From Burkholderiaceae bacterium (lineage in GTDB: Bacteria; Pseudomonadota; Gammaproteobacteria; Burkholderiales; Burkholderiaceae_A), in contig JALRJP010000007.1 in NCBI GenBank assembly GCA_023261135.1, positions 1-41,467 on the forward strand: a stretch of 41,467 nt of DNA, in the 5' to 3' direction. This document shows positions 9,265-17,874 of this stretch, one piece after another (position 1 is the first letter of the stretch; each line of letters starts with the position of its first letter). The notes beneath the pieces are model-generated. The model was not told the origin of the DNA. It did not search any database and saw only the letters and a list, made by a program, of their open reading frames with translations. Position numbers and translations under genes: made by a program.

Positions 9265-11092
9265 GCAAAAAGAAACGATCGAGGGTCTGCAGGTCAAGCT
9301 GCACCCAGGTGGGTCGGCCGTGATTGCATTGATCGGCGCGTTCGGTGCGCTCCATATCGCGCAAGAGCGCATTCATTTCAGGAATGGATAGCCGTCGATT
9401 GGCCCGAACAGAGCCGTGGCAGGCCATGGTGGCAAGCAGCGCGTTGCGCTTTTCTTCCATAAGGCTTGAAAGGCCATGCTGTGCAAGCTCCGCAAGCGTC
9501 TGGCGCACCAAGGGCTCGATCTGGGCCTGAGCAAGTAAAACGGGTAAGCCCCGTACTGCCATGCTTTGATCCGAAAGCGTCGATATAGAAAAACCCAGTT
9601 CTTGTAAGAGCGCTTGCTGGGTCTGGGCAGTTTCGAGCTCAAGCGGTGAGGCTTGAAGGGCAATAGGTTCGAGAAGCTGTTGCATGGACCCTGAAGGCAT
9701 GGCCTTGAGCCGCTCGTAAACGATTCGTTCATGAGCTGCATGCATATCTACAAGAACCAGGCCCTTTGCGTTCTGGGCAAGAATAAAAATGCCATGCAGC
9801 TGCGCAAGCGCAAAGCCAAGCGGGTGATCGGCATCGGCCGGAGCACCTGCCTGCGAGGCCATTTGTGCAGCCGTATCAAGGTCGGTGACAGACAAATGAG
9901 TCGAAGGGGCATTCACCTGCCAGGCGGAGGGTGAAAAACCCAGGCCTGAAGAACCAAGACCAAGGCTTGATTGACGAGGCATAACCGCGGTAAGCGAGTC
10001 CGCGCCTTGGCGCGCCGCTGACCCAGAAGATAAGCCTGAAAAAGAGCCAAAGGACAGCGCGGACGACTCACTCGGTGAACTTGCCGAAGGGCCGGCCTCG
10101 CCCCGATGTCCGAGCGCTGTGGCCAGGCTTTGGCGGCAGGCCTGAACAACCGCCTGGTAGACCGCCTGCGACTCTCGAAAACGAACCTCGGCCTTCGCCG
10201 GATGTACATTGACATCCACGCGGTCGCTTTCTATCTGAATGAAAACCGCGAATCGCGGCTGTCGGTCACTGTGCAAGAGATCGGCATAGACCGAGCGCAT
10301 GGCATGGGCCAGCATGCGGTCACGCACAGGGCGACCATTGACATAAAAGTACTGGCGATCGGCGGCATGAGAGGCCTCGGTCGGCCTTTGTAAGAAGGCA
10401 TGGATGGTCATAGGGCCATGGCTCTGATGGCAGACCGCCAGGGTTGCCACATTAAGGTCAAGCAGTCGAGCAACCCGTGCAGCATGGTCTTGTTCAGGAA
10501 GGCTAAGCAGAATCTTGTCGTTGTGGCGCAACTGCCAACGCACCTGCGGATGGGCCAGTGCGGCGCGCTGAAAAGCCTCGCGGCAATGGCTAAGCTCCGT
10601 TGCCGCAGTTTTTAAAAAACGGCGGCGCGCAGGAATGGAATGAAAAAGGCCAAGCACCTCCACCGAAGTGCCGGGACCACCGGCAGCCGGGCCGAGCTGC
10701 CACTGGCCCGACCGGTTGGAAATGACACTGGCATGGTGAGCCTGCTGCGTGCGGCTGGTGATGCTGAGCTCCGCTACAGAGCCTACCGAGGCGAGCGCCT
10801 CGCCACGAAAACCATGACTGCGAACATTAAGCAGGTCATCAAGGCTGCGGATCTTGCTCGTGGCATGCTGCTGCACAGCCAACATAAGGTCGTCGGCCTC
10901 AATGCCCTGACCATTGTCACGCACCCGAATGGCTCGAATGCCCCCTTCTTCAAGACTGAGCTCAATCTGATCGGCTTTGGCATCAAGCGCATTTTCAAGA
11001 AGCTCCTTGACCACCGATGCAGGACGCTCAACCACTTCGCCAGCAGCGATTTGACTGACAAGGTTTTCGGGAAGAAGGGCAATACGCGCCAT
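9254..11092 (-). CDS. mutL: DNA mismatch repair protein MutL
   Basis: Links MutS mismatch recognition to downstream excision; 612 residues from ATG 11092, which gives the family start MARIALLPENLVSQIAAGEV. The N-terminal GHKL ATPase motifs are ELLENALDA, RDNGQGI, HATSKI and SHGFRGEALASV. A Ser/Gly-rich linker is followed by the C-terminal dimerisation domain containing DMHAAHERIVYE. This fits the metal-binding endonuclease motif DQHAxxExxxxE of MutL from MutH-less bacteria, with Met for Gln. ACHGSVRA and CNHGRPT near the C-terminus are the other nuclease-site motifs. So this MutL probably nicks DNA itself. It starts 16 bp after amiC and overlaps miaA. Confidence 0.96.
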   Translation of the reverse strand: MARIALLPENLVSQIAAGEVVERPASVVKELLENALDAKADQIELSLEEGGIRAIRVRDNGQGIEADDLMLAVQQHATSKIRSLDDLLNVRSHGFRGEALASVGSVAELSITSRTQQAHHASVISNRSGQWQLGPAAGGPGTSVEVLGLFHSIPARRRFLKTAATELSHCREAFQRAALAHPQVRWQLRHNDKILLSLPEQDHAARVARLLDLNVATLAVCHQSHGPMTIHAFLQRPTEASHAADRQYFYVNGRPVRDRMLAHAMRSVYADLLHSDRQPRFAVFIQIESDRVDVNVHPAKAEVRFRESQAVYQAVVQACRQSLATALGHRGEAGPSASSPSESSALSFGSFSGLSSGSAARQGADSLTAVMPRQSSLGLGSSGLGFSPSAWQVNAPSTHLSVTDLDTAAQMASQAGAPADADHPLGFALAQLHGIFILAQNAKGLVLVDMHAAHERIVYERLKAMPSGSMQQLLEPIALQASPLELETAQTQQALLQELGFSISTLSDQSMAVRGLPVLLAQAQIEPLVRQTLAELAQHGLSSLMEEKRNALLATMACHGSVRANRRLSIPEMNALLRDMERTERADQCNHGRPTWVQLDLQTLDRFFLRGQ

Positions 11093-11108
11093 AAAAAGTG
11101 AGAAGGAA

Positions 11109-12563
11109 CTAGCTCGCGAGACCGCGCTTGGCAAGCGGCGGGTTTTGGGCGAGATAAGCTTGAATACCTTTGAAAATAGCTTCTGCGACATCACGCTGAT
11201 AGCGGGGGTCGCGTAATTTTCTTTCCTCTTCGGGGTTGCTAATAAAGGCTGTCTCAACAAGGATGGAGGGCACATCGGGCGCCCGAAGCACAGCAAAATT
11301 GGCCTGCTCCACCTGGGGCTTATGCAACTGGTTCACACGACCGATTTGCGAAAGCACAGCCTCACCCAGTTTGCGTGAGTCTTTGATCTGGGCTGCGGTT
11401 GACATGCTCAGAAGGGTCTGGGCAACCAGGTCATCGGTATTGCCCACCTCCACGCCGCCAATAAGGTCGGACTCGTTTTCTTTGTTGGCCATGTAGCGAG
11501 CTGCCGCACTAGAGGCACCGCGTTCCGACAAGGCAAAGACCGAAGCGCCTCGTACTGTTGGCGAAACCCAGGCATCGGCATGAATAGAGACGAATAAGTC
11601 GGCCTGAACCTGACGGGCACGACGGACACGGCGCGACAAGGGCACAAAGTAGTCACCATCGCGAGTAAGGAAGGCGCGCATATTGGACGTGGCGTCAATT
11701 CGGCGCTTAAGCTCACGAGCAATGCGTAAAACCACGTCTTTTTCTTTGGTACCTCGGCGACCCACTGCACCGGGGTCCTCACCACCGTGGCCAGCATCGA
11801 GCGCAATGGTGACAACGCGCGGCGGAGAAGAACGGCGAGTCTGGGCGGGGGCTTGGGGGTCGGATATTCCCGGAGCTCTGGCAATGGCACCCGCCTGATC
11901 AGGTGGCAGAGCCTTCATGTCGGGTACAGCGGGGCGTTTTGCAGGAGGCCCGGGTTCTGTGTTCTTGCGCGAGGCGTCCGCGGTCTGCGCGGCCTGTTCA
12001 ATCTGTTCATACTGCTTTAAGAAGGCCAGAAGCGGGTCGGCCTCGACCATGGGGTAGAGGTCAATCACCAGGCGATGACGGTACTGTGCAATGGGTGGCA
12101 GACTGAAGACCTTGGGTCGAATATCACCTTGCTTAAGGTCAAAGACCAGGCGCACGACGTCCTTACTGAATTGACCCACGCGTACGCCTTCAATGTAGGG
12201 GTCGTTGGGCTGAACAGCCGCCAAGAGTTCACGCAGACGTGGGTCGAGCACCATGTCTTTTAGGTCGACTACAAGACGATCGGGCTGGTTCAGTTTAAAG
12301 GTCTCGTAGCGAATATTGGCGGTGTCGTGCTCAATGGCAACACGGGTGTAATCGTCGGCCGGCCAGATACGCACAGCCACCAGTTCAAGAGCCTGGGCGC
12401 GTTCAGGCCAGCCCGCCAGCCCAAGAAGTGCTGCAGAGGCCGAGAGGCCGGTTGGACCCAGGGCTGAAGAGGCCTGGCCAAGTAACGAGGGAAGAACCGA
12501 AATAAGAGGCAAGGCAAGAATACGGCGTCGGCTTATTAGGTTGACATTCTTGTCATCACCCAC
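11109..12563 (-). other. Candidate independent AmiC translation unit inside the fusion
   Basis: Codon 173 of the fused frame is GTG (12561-12563). Translation from it would give a 484-residue AmiC whose Tat motif SRRR begins about ten residues from the N-terminus, the normal place for a signal peptide. No good Shine-Dalgarno precedes the GTG, so use of this start is inference from protein architecture. Confidence 0.4.
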
Positions 12564-13079
12564 CGTTTGAAGGTCGCTATAGAGAACCTGAAACTGCTCA
12601 AACTGCTGAGGTTGAGAGAAACGAAAGGTTATCTTTCGAGGGCCAAGGGGTTCGTCAACCGACATCCAATCCATGTCGATGCTGAGATCGGCTGTCGGAA
12701 GGCCATGGGCCTTCTCAGGCCATTCAATGATGCAGATCGAGGCCTCGGCAAGGCAGTCGCGCAGACCTGCGCCGCGCCAAGCAAGTGGGTCATTGAGCCG
12801 ATAAAAATCAAGGTGAGCCGCCAAGCCCTCTGGGCTGAGCTCGTAGGTCTCTGCCACCGAAAAACTCGGGCTCTTGATTCGACCGGCAACCCCTAAGGCC
12901 TGCAAGAGTGCACGGGCGAGACTGGTCTTGCCAACACCAAGCCCACCGTGCAGATAGAGCCTTTGCAGGCCGCCCTGCTGCACCATACGCGCAAGGGCCT
13001 GCCCCAATAGGGTCAGGCCTTGGGCGTCCACGGAATTGAACTCCCAAGCCAGCCGGTCAACAATCACATCATGTCCCAC
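11109..13079 (-). CDS. amiC: TsaE-AmiC fusion: t6A ATPase joined to N-acetylmuramoyl-L-alanine amidase
   Basis: One uninterrupted 656-codon frame contains two normally separate proteins. Residues ~1-160 are TsaE, the ATPase of t6A synthesis, with P-loop HGGLGVGKTS (about 44-53), SPSFSVAETY, HLDFYRL and IIEWPEKA. Residues ~183-205 are a twin-arginine signal (SRRRILALP plus a hydrophobic stretch ending near GQA). An AMIN domain follows (~232-342), then a linker, then an Amidase_3 domain from ~422 with zinc residues His431 and Glu434 in DAGHGGEDPG, plus SIHADA and VETAFISN. AmiC is exported by Tat in E. coli and splits daughter-cell peptidoglycan at division. A cytoplasmic ATPase ahead of an export signal is contradictory unless AmiC has its own internal start or the protein is cleaved. 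The GTG start at 13079 overlaps divergent queG by 9 bp; GTGs at 13067 and 13031 are alternatives. Confidence 0.92.
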   Translation of the reverse strand: MGHDVIVDRLAWEFNSVDAQGLTLLGQALARMVQQGGLQRLYLHGGLGVGKTSLARALLQALGVAGRIKSPSFSVAETYELSPEGLAAHLDFYRLNDPLAWRGAGLRDCLAEASICIIEWPEKAHGLPTADLSIDMDWMSVDEPLGPRKITFRFSQPQQFEQFQVLYSDLQTVGDDKNVNLISRRRILALPLISVLPSLLGQASSALGPTGLSASAALLGLAGWPERAQALELVAVRIWPADDYTRVAIEHDTANIRYETFKLNQPDRLVVDLKDMVLDPRLRELLAAVQPNDPYIEGVRVGQFSKDVVRLVFDLKQGDIRPKVFSLPPIAQYRHRLVIDLYPMVEADPLLAFLKQYEQIEQAAQTADASRKNTEPGPPAKRPAVPDMKALPPDQAGAIARAPGISDPQAPAQTRRSSPPRVVTIALDAGHGGEDPGAVGRRGTKEKDVVLRIARELKRRIDATSNMRAFLTRDGDYFVPLSRRVRRARQVQADLFVSIHADAWVSPTVRGASVFALSERGASSAAARYMANKENESDLIGGVEVGNTDDLVAQTLLSMSTAAQIKDSRKLGEAVLSQIGRVNQLHKPQVEQANFAVLRAPDVPSILVETAFISNPEEERKLRDPRYQRDVAEAIFKGIQAYLAQNPPLAKRGLAS

Positions 13080-14234
13080 GTTAAATCGTCCATTTCAACC
13101 CCTCATGCTAACCCGAGCCCGTTGCAAGTTCAGAACTGGCTGCAGGCGCTTGGACTGCTCGACCTTGGGCTTGTTTCCCTTGAAAAAGGTCTTTTGTCGA
13201 AAGAACTTGAACGACTTCGGCTTTGGCTAAGCGAGGGCTACCATGGGGACATGGCCTACCTCGCCCGGTCCCCCGATCAACGGGCAGACCCCGCTCAGTT
13301 ATTGCCCGAGGCTCAGACCGCCCTTGTGGTGGGTCTGCCCTACCTGCCAAAGCCCGGGCCCCAATGGCGTATGGACGAAGAGGCCGCCCTGACGGATCCT
13401 TTGCGCGCCGTTGTCTCCATCTATGCAAGAGGCCGCGATTATCACAAGGTCTTGCGTGGACGTCTTGCTGAGCTCGCCCGTCTTATGGCGCAGGCGAGCC
13501 AAAGACCGCTTGCAGACTTTCGCGCCTGCGTAGACTCCGCACCCCTAATGGAGGTAGCCCTGGCCGCAAAAGCTCAACAGGGCTGGCAGGGCAAGAACAC
13601 CCTTTTGCTTACCCGTGCACAGGGCTCATTGTTATTTCTGGGTGTTCTTCTAACTCGATTACCCGTCAATGCCTTCTCAAAGAGGCTGGTCCAAGCTTCA
13701 ACCGCAGCTGCGGCCGCCGAAGGCCATTGCGGAAGCTGCACCGATTGCCTTTGAGCCTGCCCGACGCAGGCCTTTCTTGGTCCCTACCGGCTGGATGCGC
13801 GACGCTGCATTTCTTACCTCACCATTGAGCATGAGGGTGATATTGAGGAATCCTTACGGCCACTCATGGGAAATAGGGTCTATGGCTGCGACGATTGCCA
13901 GAGGGTCTGCCCCTGGAATCGGTTCGCCCAAAAAGCCAGTCTGCCCGACTTTGCCGCCCGCCATGGCCTGGATAGTCAGAGCCTCGTGGGCCTGTTTCAG
14001 TGGACCGAAGGGGAGTTCAACGACCGGCATCAGGGCAGTGCCATTCGTCGAATTGGTCATGCCCGATGGCTTCGCAACCTTGCCATTGGGCTGGGCAATG
14101 CCCTGCGCCAGCCGCTTGGTGAAGACGACCGCAGGGCCATTATTCAGGTCCTTCGGGCGCGGCAAGGCCAATGCTCAGCCATGGTCAACCGGCACATTGA
14201 CTGGGCCATTGCCCAGAATGCGCAGTCTCGGTAA
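13071..14234 (+). pseudogene. queG: Epoxyqueuosine reductase QueG interrupted by an in-frame TGA
   Basis: QueG reduces epoxyqueuosine to queuosine at tRNA position 34, using cobalamin and two 4Fe-4S clusters. From ATG 13071 the frame runs 227 codons to a TGA at 13752-13754, then continues in the same frame for 159 sense codons to TAA at 14232-14234. Together the parts have the full family length. The N-terminal part shows GYHGDMAYL, ARGRDYHKVLR and the catalytic region FRACVDSAPLMEVALA. The TGA falls inside the first cluster motif, CGSCTDCL-stop-ACPTQAF, at a non-cysteine position. The second motif GCDDCQRVCPWN and the C-terminal helices are intact. As read, the product lacks cluster ligands and should be inactive. 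A recent nonsense mutation, sequencing errors or read-through are all possible. A start at 13020 is less likely. Confidence 0.85.
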
Positions 14235-14255
14235 CGCTCGGTAATGCTCGGTAAC
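14226..14255. repeat. Three tandem copies of a 10-bp unit at the queG/xerD junction
   Basis: Units 14226-14235 (TCTCGGTAAC), 14236-14245 (GCTCGGTAAT) and 14246-14255 (GCTCGGTAAC). Because the unit is 10 bp, its TAA occurs at 14232, 14242 and 14252, once in each forward frame. The first is the queG stop codon, and the second copy boundary creates the first possible xerD ATG (14244). Confidence 0.9.
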
Positions 14256-15233
14256 GGTATGGGAACCAAGAAGGCAACAGCGACCGTCATGCGCAAGACA
14301 CTAGGTGAGCCCGTTCTTAAAATCGAGCCGATCGAGGCCTTTTTGCATGCCCTTTTACTTGAAGAGGGGCTATCCACAAACAGCCTTCAGGCCTATCGGC
14401 GGGACCTTTACCAGCTTGCGGCCTGGGTGACTGACACTCGCAATGACCTTGGTCAAGAGCGCCGCGCCATTGAGGCGCTGAGTGAGACGGCCCTGCAGAG
14501 TTTTCTGGCTTCAAGCTTTCGTCATGTAAGGCCTTCGACCAGTAATCGCAGACTGTCGAGCTTTCGCAGGTTCTATGGCTGGCTGGTTCGCGAGGGCCGT
14601 CGCATGGACGACCCGACCGCCTGCCTAAAGGCTGCACGTCAGGCCCGCAGGCTGCCCCTAACAGCAGCTGAAGATCAGGTGGAGGCCTTATTGGCTGCCC
14701 CCTTGGACAAAGACCCGGATTCAACTCTGGGCCTGCGTGATAAGGCCATGTTGGAGTTGCTTTACGCCACGGGCCTGCGGGTCTCGGAGTTGATTGGCCT
14801 AAGCCTTTCTCGAATCAGTCTTGCCGAAGGCATTCTTCGCGTGACAGGCAAGGGCAACAAAGACAGGCTTGTACCCTTTGGTGAAGAGGCAGGCCACTGG
14901 TTATCGACCTACCTGCAAGGCCCTCGGGCTGCCATTTTGAAGGGACGAATGTCAGAGATGGTTTTTGTTACGGAGCGCGGCGATGCCATGAGTCGCCAGT
15001 ATTTTTGGATGCTTATAAAACGCTATGCGCAGCAGGCAGGTCTTACGATTTCGCTTTCACCCCATGCTCTTCGCCATGCCTTTGCAAGCCATCTGCTGAA
15101 TCATGGTGCAGACCTGCGCGTGGTCCAGATGCTTTTAGGGCACTCTGATATATCGACCACCCAGATCTACACCCATGTGGCCCAGGCGCGACTTAAGCGG
15201 TTGCACGCTCAGCATCATCCAAGGGGCGCTTGA
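14244..15233 (+). CDS. xerD: Site-specific tyrosine recombinase XerD
   Basis: Resolves chromosome dimers at dif together with XerC. The N-terminal SAM-like core-binding domain ([14 protein letters not shown]) is followed by the catalytic domain: Arg in [10 protein letters not shown], Lys in [12 protein letters not shown], HxxR in [12 protein letters not shown], His in LLGHSDIS and the nucleophilic Tyr in TTQIYTHV. The frame from 14244 gives 329 residues; ATGs at 14259 and 14289 would give 324 and 314 residues, the last closest to usual family length, so the start is uncertain. It follows queG by 9 bp, across a 10-bp tandem repeat. Its 3' end overlaps the convergent purM stop by 19 bp. XerD rather than XerC is my reading; the two are hard to separate by eye. 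Confidence 0.92.
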   Translation: MLGNGMGTKKATATVMRKTLGEPVLKIEPIEAFLHALLLEEGLSTNSLQAYRRDLYQLAAWVTDTRNDLGQERRAIEALSETALQSFLASSFRHVRPSTSNRRLSSFRRFYGWLVREGRRMDDPTACLKAARQARRLPLTAAEDQVEALLAAPLDKDPDSTLGLRDKAMLELLYATGLRVSELIGLSLSRISLAEGILRVTGKGNKDRLVPFGEEAGHWLSTYLQGPRAAILKGRMSEMVFVTERGDAMSRQYFWMLIKRYAQQAGLTISLSPHALRHAFASHLLNHGADLRVVQMLLGHSDISTTQIYTHVAQARLKRLHAQHHPRGA

Positions 15234-16312
15234 ATAACAGTGGCCGGCTCGTCTTCTGCCTGTGGCGAAATTTCTCCTACCGCATAAACCCGCTCCCCGG
15301 CCGCGGTAAGGGTTGCCGCCACCGCCTCAGCCTGATCGGGTGCAACCACAAGGACCATACCGATACCGGCATTAAAGACCCGATAAATTTCATCGGTCTC
15401 AATACTGCCCTGGTCTTGCACCCATTGCATGACGGCCGGCACTGGCCAGGAGCCTGCCTTTATGTCGGCCTTTAGGCCCTTGGGCAAGATACGAGGCACA
15501 TTGCCCACCAGGCCTCCACCCGTAATGTGCGCCATGGCATGAATGGCTCCACCATGCGCGCGCAAGGCGGCGAGCACGGGCTTGACGTAGATGCGTGTGG
15601 GTGCCAATAAAAGGTCCGCCAAGGGACGCTCTTCATTCAGTGCCCAGTTGCAGGCAAGCCTTAGACTGCCCAACGAGGCTGCCGAGACTTCCCCGAGAGC
15701 CCTTTGCAAGACTGCCCGCACCAGGGAATAGCCGTTGCTATGAAAGCCATTGGAGGCGAGTCCAAGCAAGACATCACCGAACTGAACCTGCTTGCCGGTG
15801 AGCATCTTGGATTTTTCAACCACACCTACGGCGAAGCCCGCCAGATCGTATTCACCTTCTGCATACATACCAGGCATCTCGGCAGTCTCACCGCCAATAA
15901 GCGCGCAGCCTGCCATCTCGCAGCCCTTGGCAATGCCGGCCACAACCGCTGCACCGGTATCCACCGAGAGCCTACCGGTTGCAAAGTAATCGAGAAAGAA
16001 AAGAGGCTCCGCGCCCTGAACAAGAATGTCATTCGCGCTCATGCCCACAAGATCAATGCCAATGGTCTCGTGGCGATCTAATGCAAAGGCAAGCTTGAGC
16101 TTGGTACCAACGCCATCGGTACCCGAGACAAGAACGGGCTCTTTGTAGCCTTTCGGCATTTCAAAAAGCGCGCCAAAACCACCAATACCAGCAATCACCT
16201 CGGGGCGAAGCGTGGCCTTGGCGAAGGGCTTAATGCGATCGACCAGGGCGTCGCCCGCCTCAATGTCGACGCCGGCTTGTTTGTAGCTAAGGCCTGTTGA
16301 TTTGGCGTTCAT
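15215..16312 (-). CDS. purM: Phosphoribosylformylglycinamidine cyclo-ligase PurM (AIR synthetase)
   Basis: Closes the imidazole ring in purine synthesis, converting FGAM to AIR with ATP. The start at 16312 ([20 protein letters not shown]) gives 365 residues, close to the usual ~350; the frame is open further upstream, but that part is the antisense of hda. Conserved features are [47 protein letters not shown] and the C-terminal [16 protein letters not shown]. It is a single gene between two plus-strand groups: 27 bp separate its start from divergent hda, and its stop overlaps that of xerD by 19 bp. Confidence 0.96.
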   Translation of the reverse strand: MNAKSTGLSYKQAGVDIEAGDALVDRIKPFAKATLRPEVIAGIGGFGALFEMPKGYKEPVLVSGTDGVGTKLKLAFALDRHETIGIDLVGMSANDILVQGAEPLFFLDYFATGRLSVDTGAAVVAGIAKGCEMAGCALIGGETAEMPGMYAEGEYDLAGFAVGVVEKSKMLTGKQVQFGDVLLGLASNGFHSNGYSLVRAVLQRALGEVSAASLGSLRLACNWALNEERPLADLLLAPTRIYVKPVLAALRAHGGAIHAMAHITGGGLVGNVPRILPKGLKADIKAGSWPVPAVMQWVQDQGSIETDEIYRVFNAGIGMVLVVAPDQAEAVAATLTAAGERVYAVGEISPQAEDEPATVIQAPLG

Positions 16313-16339
16313 GGAAATGCACCTGAAAATGCTCATTCT

Positions 16340-17167
16340 ATGGCAGACGACCTCCTCTTCCAGCAACCCCTCGCACTCATGGCAACCCCAAGGCCGAGTC
16401 TGGCGCGTGGGGTCACCGGCGCCAATGCCGAGGCACTGACCTGGCTTGAGCGTTTTTGCAGGCCCGTGCAAGACCACCACGATAATCACGGCAGTCTGGC
16501 GGCTGAGCGCACGCAGGAAACAATAGGCTGGCAAAAAGAGCAAAGCCCAAGGATGGGGCTTGAGGCTACAAGCCTCTACCTCTGGGGCCCGCCTGGGTGC
16601 GGCAAGAGCTTTTGGACCCAGGCCTGGGCGCAAGAGTGTCCCGGCTGCCATTATGTGGACCTGGAAGACGAGGATGAGGCCCTCGCATTCATACAGCTCC
16701 TGGACCAGGTACGAACAAAAACATGGCTGATTGACAACCTTCACCAGGCCGTAAATGGGGAGCAGCTGGAAGCCGCTCTTTTTAAACTCTTTGTTCGCAG
16801 TGCAGAGACGGGCGAGCGACTGGTCGTCACCGCCGATCGGCCGCCCTTGCAGAGCCTTTTGCAGCGCGAAGACCTGCGCACCCGGCTAGGCCAAGGCCTT
16901 ATTTTTGAGCTCCAGGAACTCTCGGACACGGAAAAGCTAAGGGCCCTGCGCAGCCGCGCCTTTGCACTTGGATGGATGATCCAGCCCGACCTGCCGGACT
17001 ACGACAGCCTTTTTCGGTTCATGCTTGAGCGCCTGCCGCGAGGGCTTGACCAGCTGACTGCGCTTATGGATGCCGCCGATGCCCGCGCCCTGGCCCTAAA
17101 AAAACCTGTGGGGCTTAACCTGATTCGCAGCCTTATGGAAGGGCCGATTAAGAATGCCTCTGCCTAG
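16340..17167 (+). CDS. hda: DnaA regulatory inactivator Hda (DnaA-like AAA+ protein)
   Basis: Together with the sliding clamp, Hda stimulates ATP hydrolysis by DnaA after initiation. It has 275 residues, longer than the ~230 of E. coli Hda, mainly through an N-terminal insertion before the AAA+ fold. The Walker A motif is GPPGCGKS, the Walker B region is TWLIDNLHQ, and the C-terminal lid helices follow. The N-terminal LFQQPLAL resembles a clamp-binding motif (QLxLPL-like), a tentative reading. It starts only 27 bp from divergent purM and begins a plus-strand operon; its stop overlaps the next start by 14 bp. Confidence 0.88.
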   Translation: MADDLLFQQPLALMATPRPSLARGVTGANAEALTWLERFCRPVQDHHDNHGSLAAERTQETIGWQKEQSPRMGLEATSLYLWGPPGCGKSFWTQAWAQECPGCHYVDLEDEDEALAFIQLLDQVRTKTWLIDNLHQAVNGEQLEAALFKLFVRSAETGERLVVTADRPPLQSLLQREDLRTRLGQGLIFELQELSDTEKLRALRSRAFALGWMIQPDLPDYDSLFRFMLERLPRGLDQLTALMDAADARALALKKPVGLNLIRSLMEGPIKNASA

Positions 17168-17861
17168 TTCCAGTAAAGCCTTACGGCTCGCGCTCTTTGA
17201 CCTTGATCACACCCTGTTACCCATTGACAGTGACGTCAGCTGGGCCAACGAACTTGCCCGACTTGGGCTGGTAGACCCTGAATGGCAGCGCCGTCGTAAC
17301 GACGAATTCTATGAAGACTACAAGGCAGGAGTGCTGGACATTGAGGCCTTTTTAGCCTTTCAGCTTGGGCCCCTGGGTGAGCACCCGCGGCATCGGCTCG
17401 AGGCCTGGCGGGCAGACTTCCTTGCGCGGGTTATCTTTCCGGCCATTCACGACCCCGCCCGAGCACTGGTTCAACGTCACAAGGATGAGGGTTTTCGATG
17501 TGCCGTGGTCACCGCCACCAACGACTTTATAACTCGTCCTATTGCCCAGGCCTTTGGGATCGACCAGCTCATTGCCACGGAAGTCGAAACGGACGCAAAG
17601 GGTGAGTTCACAGGCAGGCACAAAGGGCTGCCAAACTTTCGCGAAGGCAAGGTCACGCGCGTCGCCCAGTGGCTTGCGCTTGAAGGCCTTGGCCTTGAAG
17701 ACTTTAACGAGTCTTGGTTTTACAGCGACTCCATGAACGACCTGCCACTATTGGCCAGGGTGAGCCATCCGGTGGCGACCAATCCCGATGAGCGGCTGCA
17801 GGCCCATGCGCAGGCCCAGGGCTGGCCCATTCTTGAACTCTTCAAATCCTCAGAGGCTTGA
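17154..17861 (+). CDS. HAD-superfamily (SerB-like, class IB) phosphatase
   Basis: 235 residues with the HAD motif I FDLDHTLLPIDSD near the N-terminus (nucleophile and acid/base Asp), motif II Thr in AVVTATNDF, and motif III/IV Lys and Asp in REGKVTRVAQW and YSDSMNDLPLL. Helical cap residues lie between motifs I and II, as in phosphoserine phosphatase-like enzymes. The substrate cannot be told; relatives beside hda and pcnB in Burkholderiales are usually annotated only as HAD-IB hydrolases. Its start overlaps the hda stop by 14 bp, and pcnB follows after 13 bp, so co-transcription is likely. Confidence 0.9.
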   Translation: MPLPSSSKALRLALFDLDHTLLPIDSDVSWANELARLGLVDPEWQRRRNDEFYEDYKAGVLDIEAFLAFQLGPLGEHPRHRLEAWRADFLARVIFPAIHDPARALVQRHKDEGFRCAVVTATNDFITRPIAQAFGIDQLIATEVETDAKGEFTGRHKGLPNFREGKVTRVAQWLALEGLGLEDFNESWFYSDSMNDLPLLARVSHPVATNPDERLQAHAQAQGWPILELFKSSEA

Positions 17862-17874
17862 TACTCTTAGCCTC

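Noticed and set aside
11093-11296. A longer MutL starting inside amiC
   Set aside because: The extension is an out-of-frame reading of amiC; MARIALLPENLVSQIAAGEV at 11092 is the family start.
13752-13754. TGA in queG as a selenocysteine codon
   Set aside because: The TGA is at a non-cysteine position of the CxxCxxCxxxCP motif, and all four cluster cysteines are already present around it. I see no convincing SECIS-like stem just downstream.
13669-14244. A frameshift joining queG to another plus-strand frame
   Set aside because: Conserved queG sequence before and after the TGA is in the same frame, so no net frameshift is needed; the overlapping 191-codon frame shows no family features.
16313-16744. 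A longer PurM with ~140 extra N-terminal residues
   Set aside because: The extension is antisense to hda and carries no purM similarity; the Met at 16312 matches the known N-terminus.
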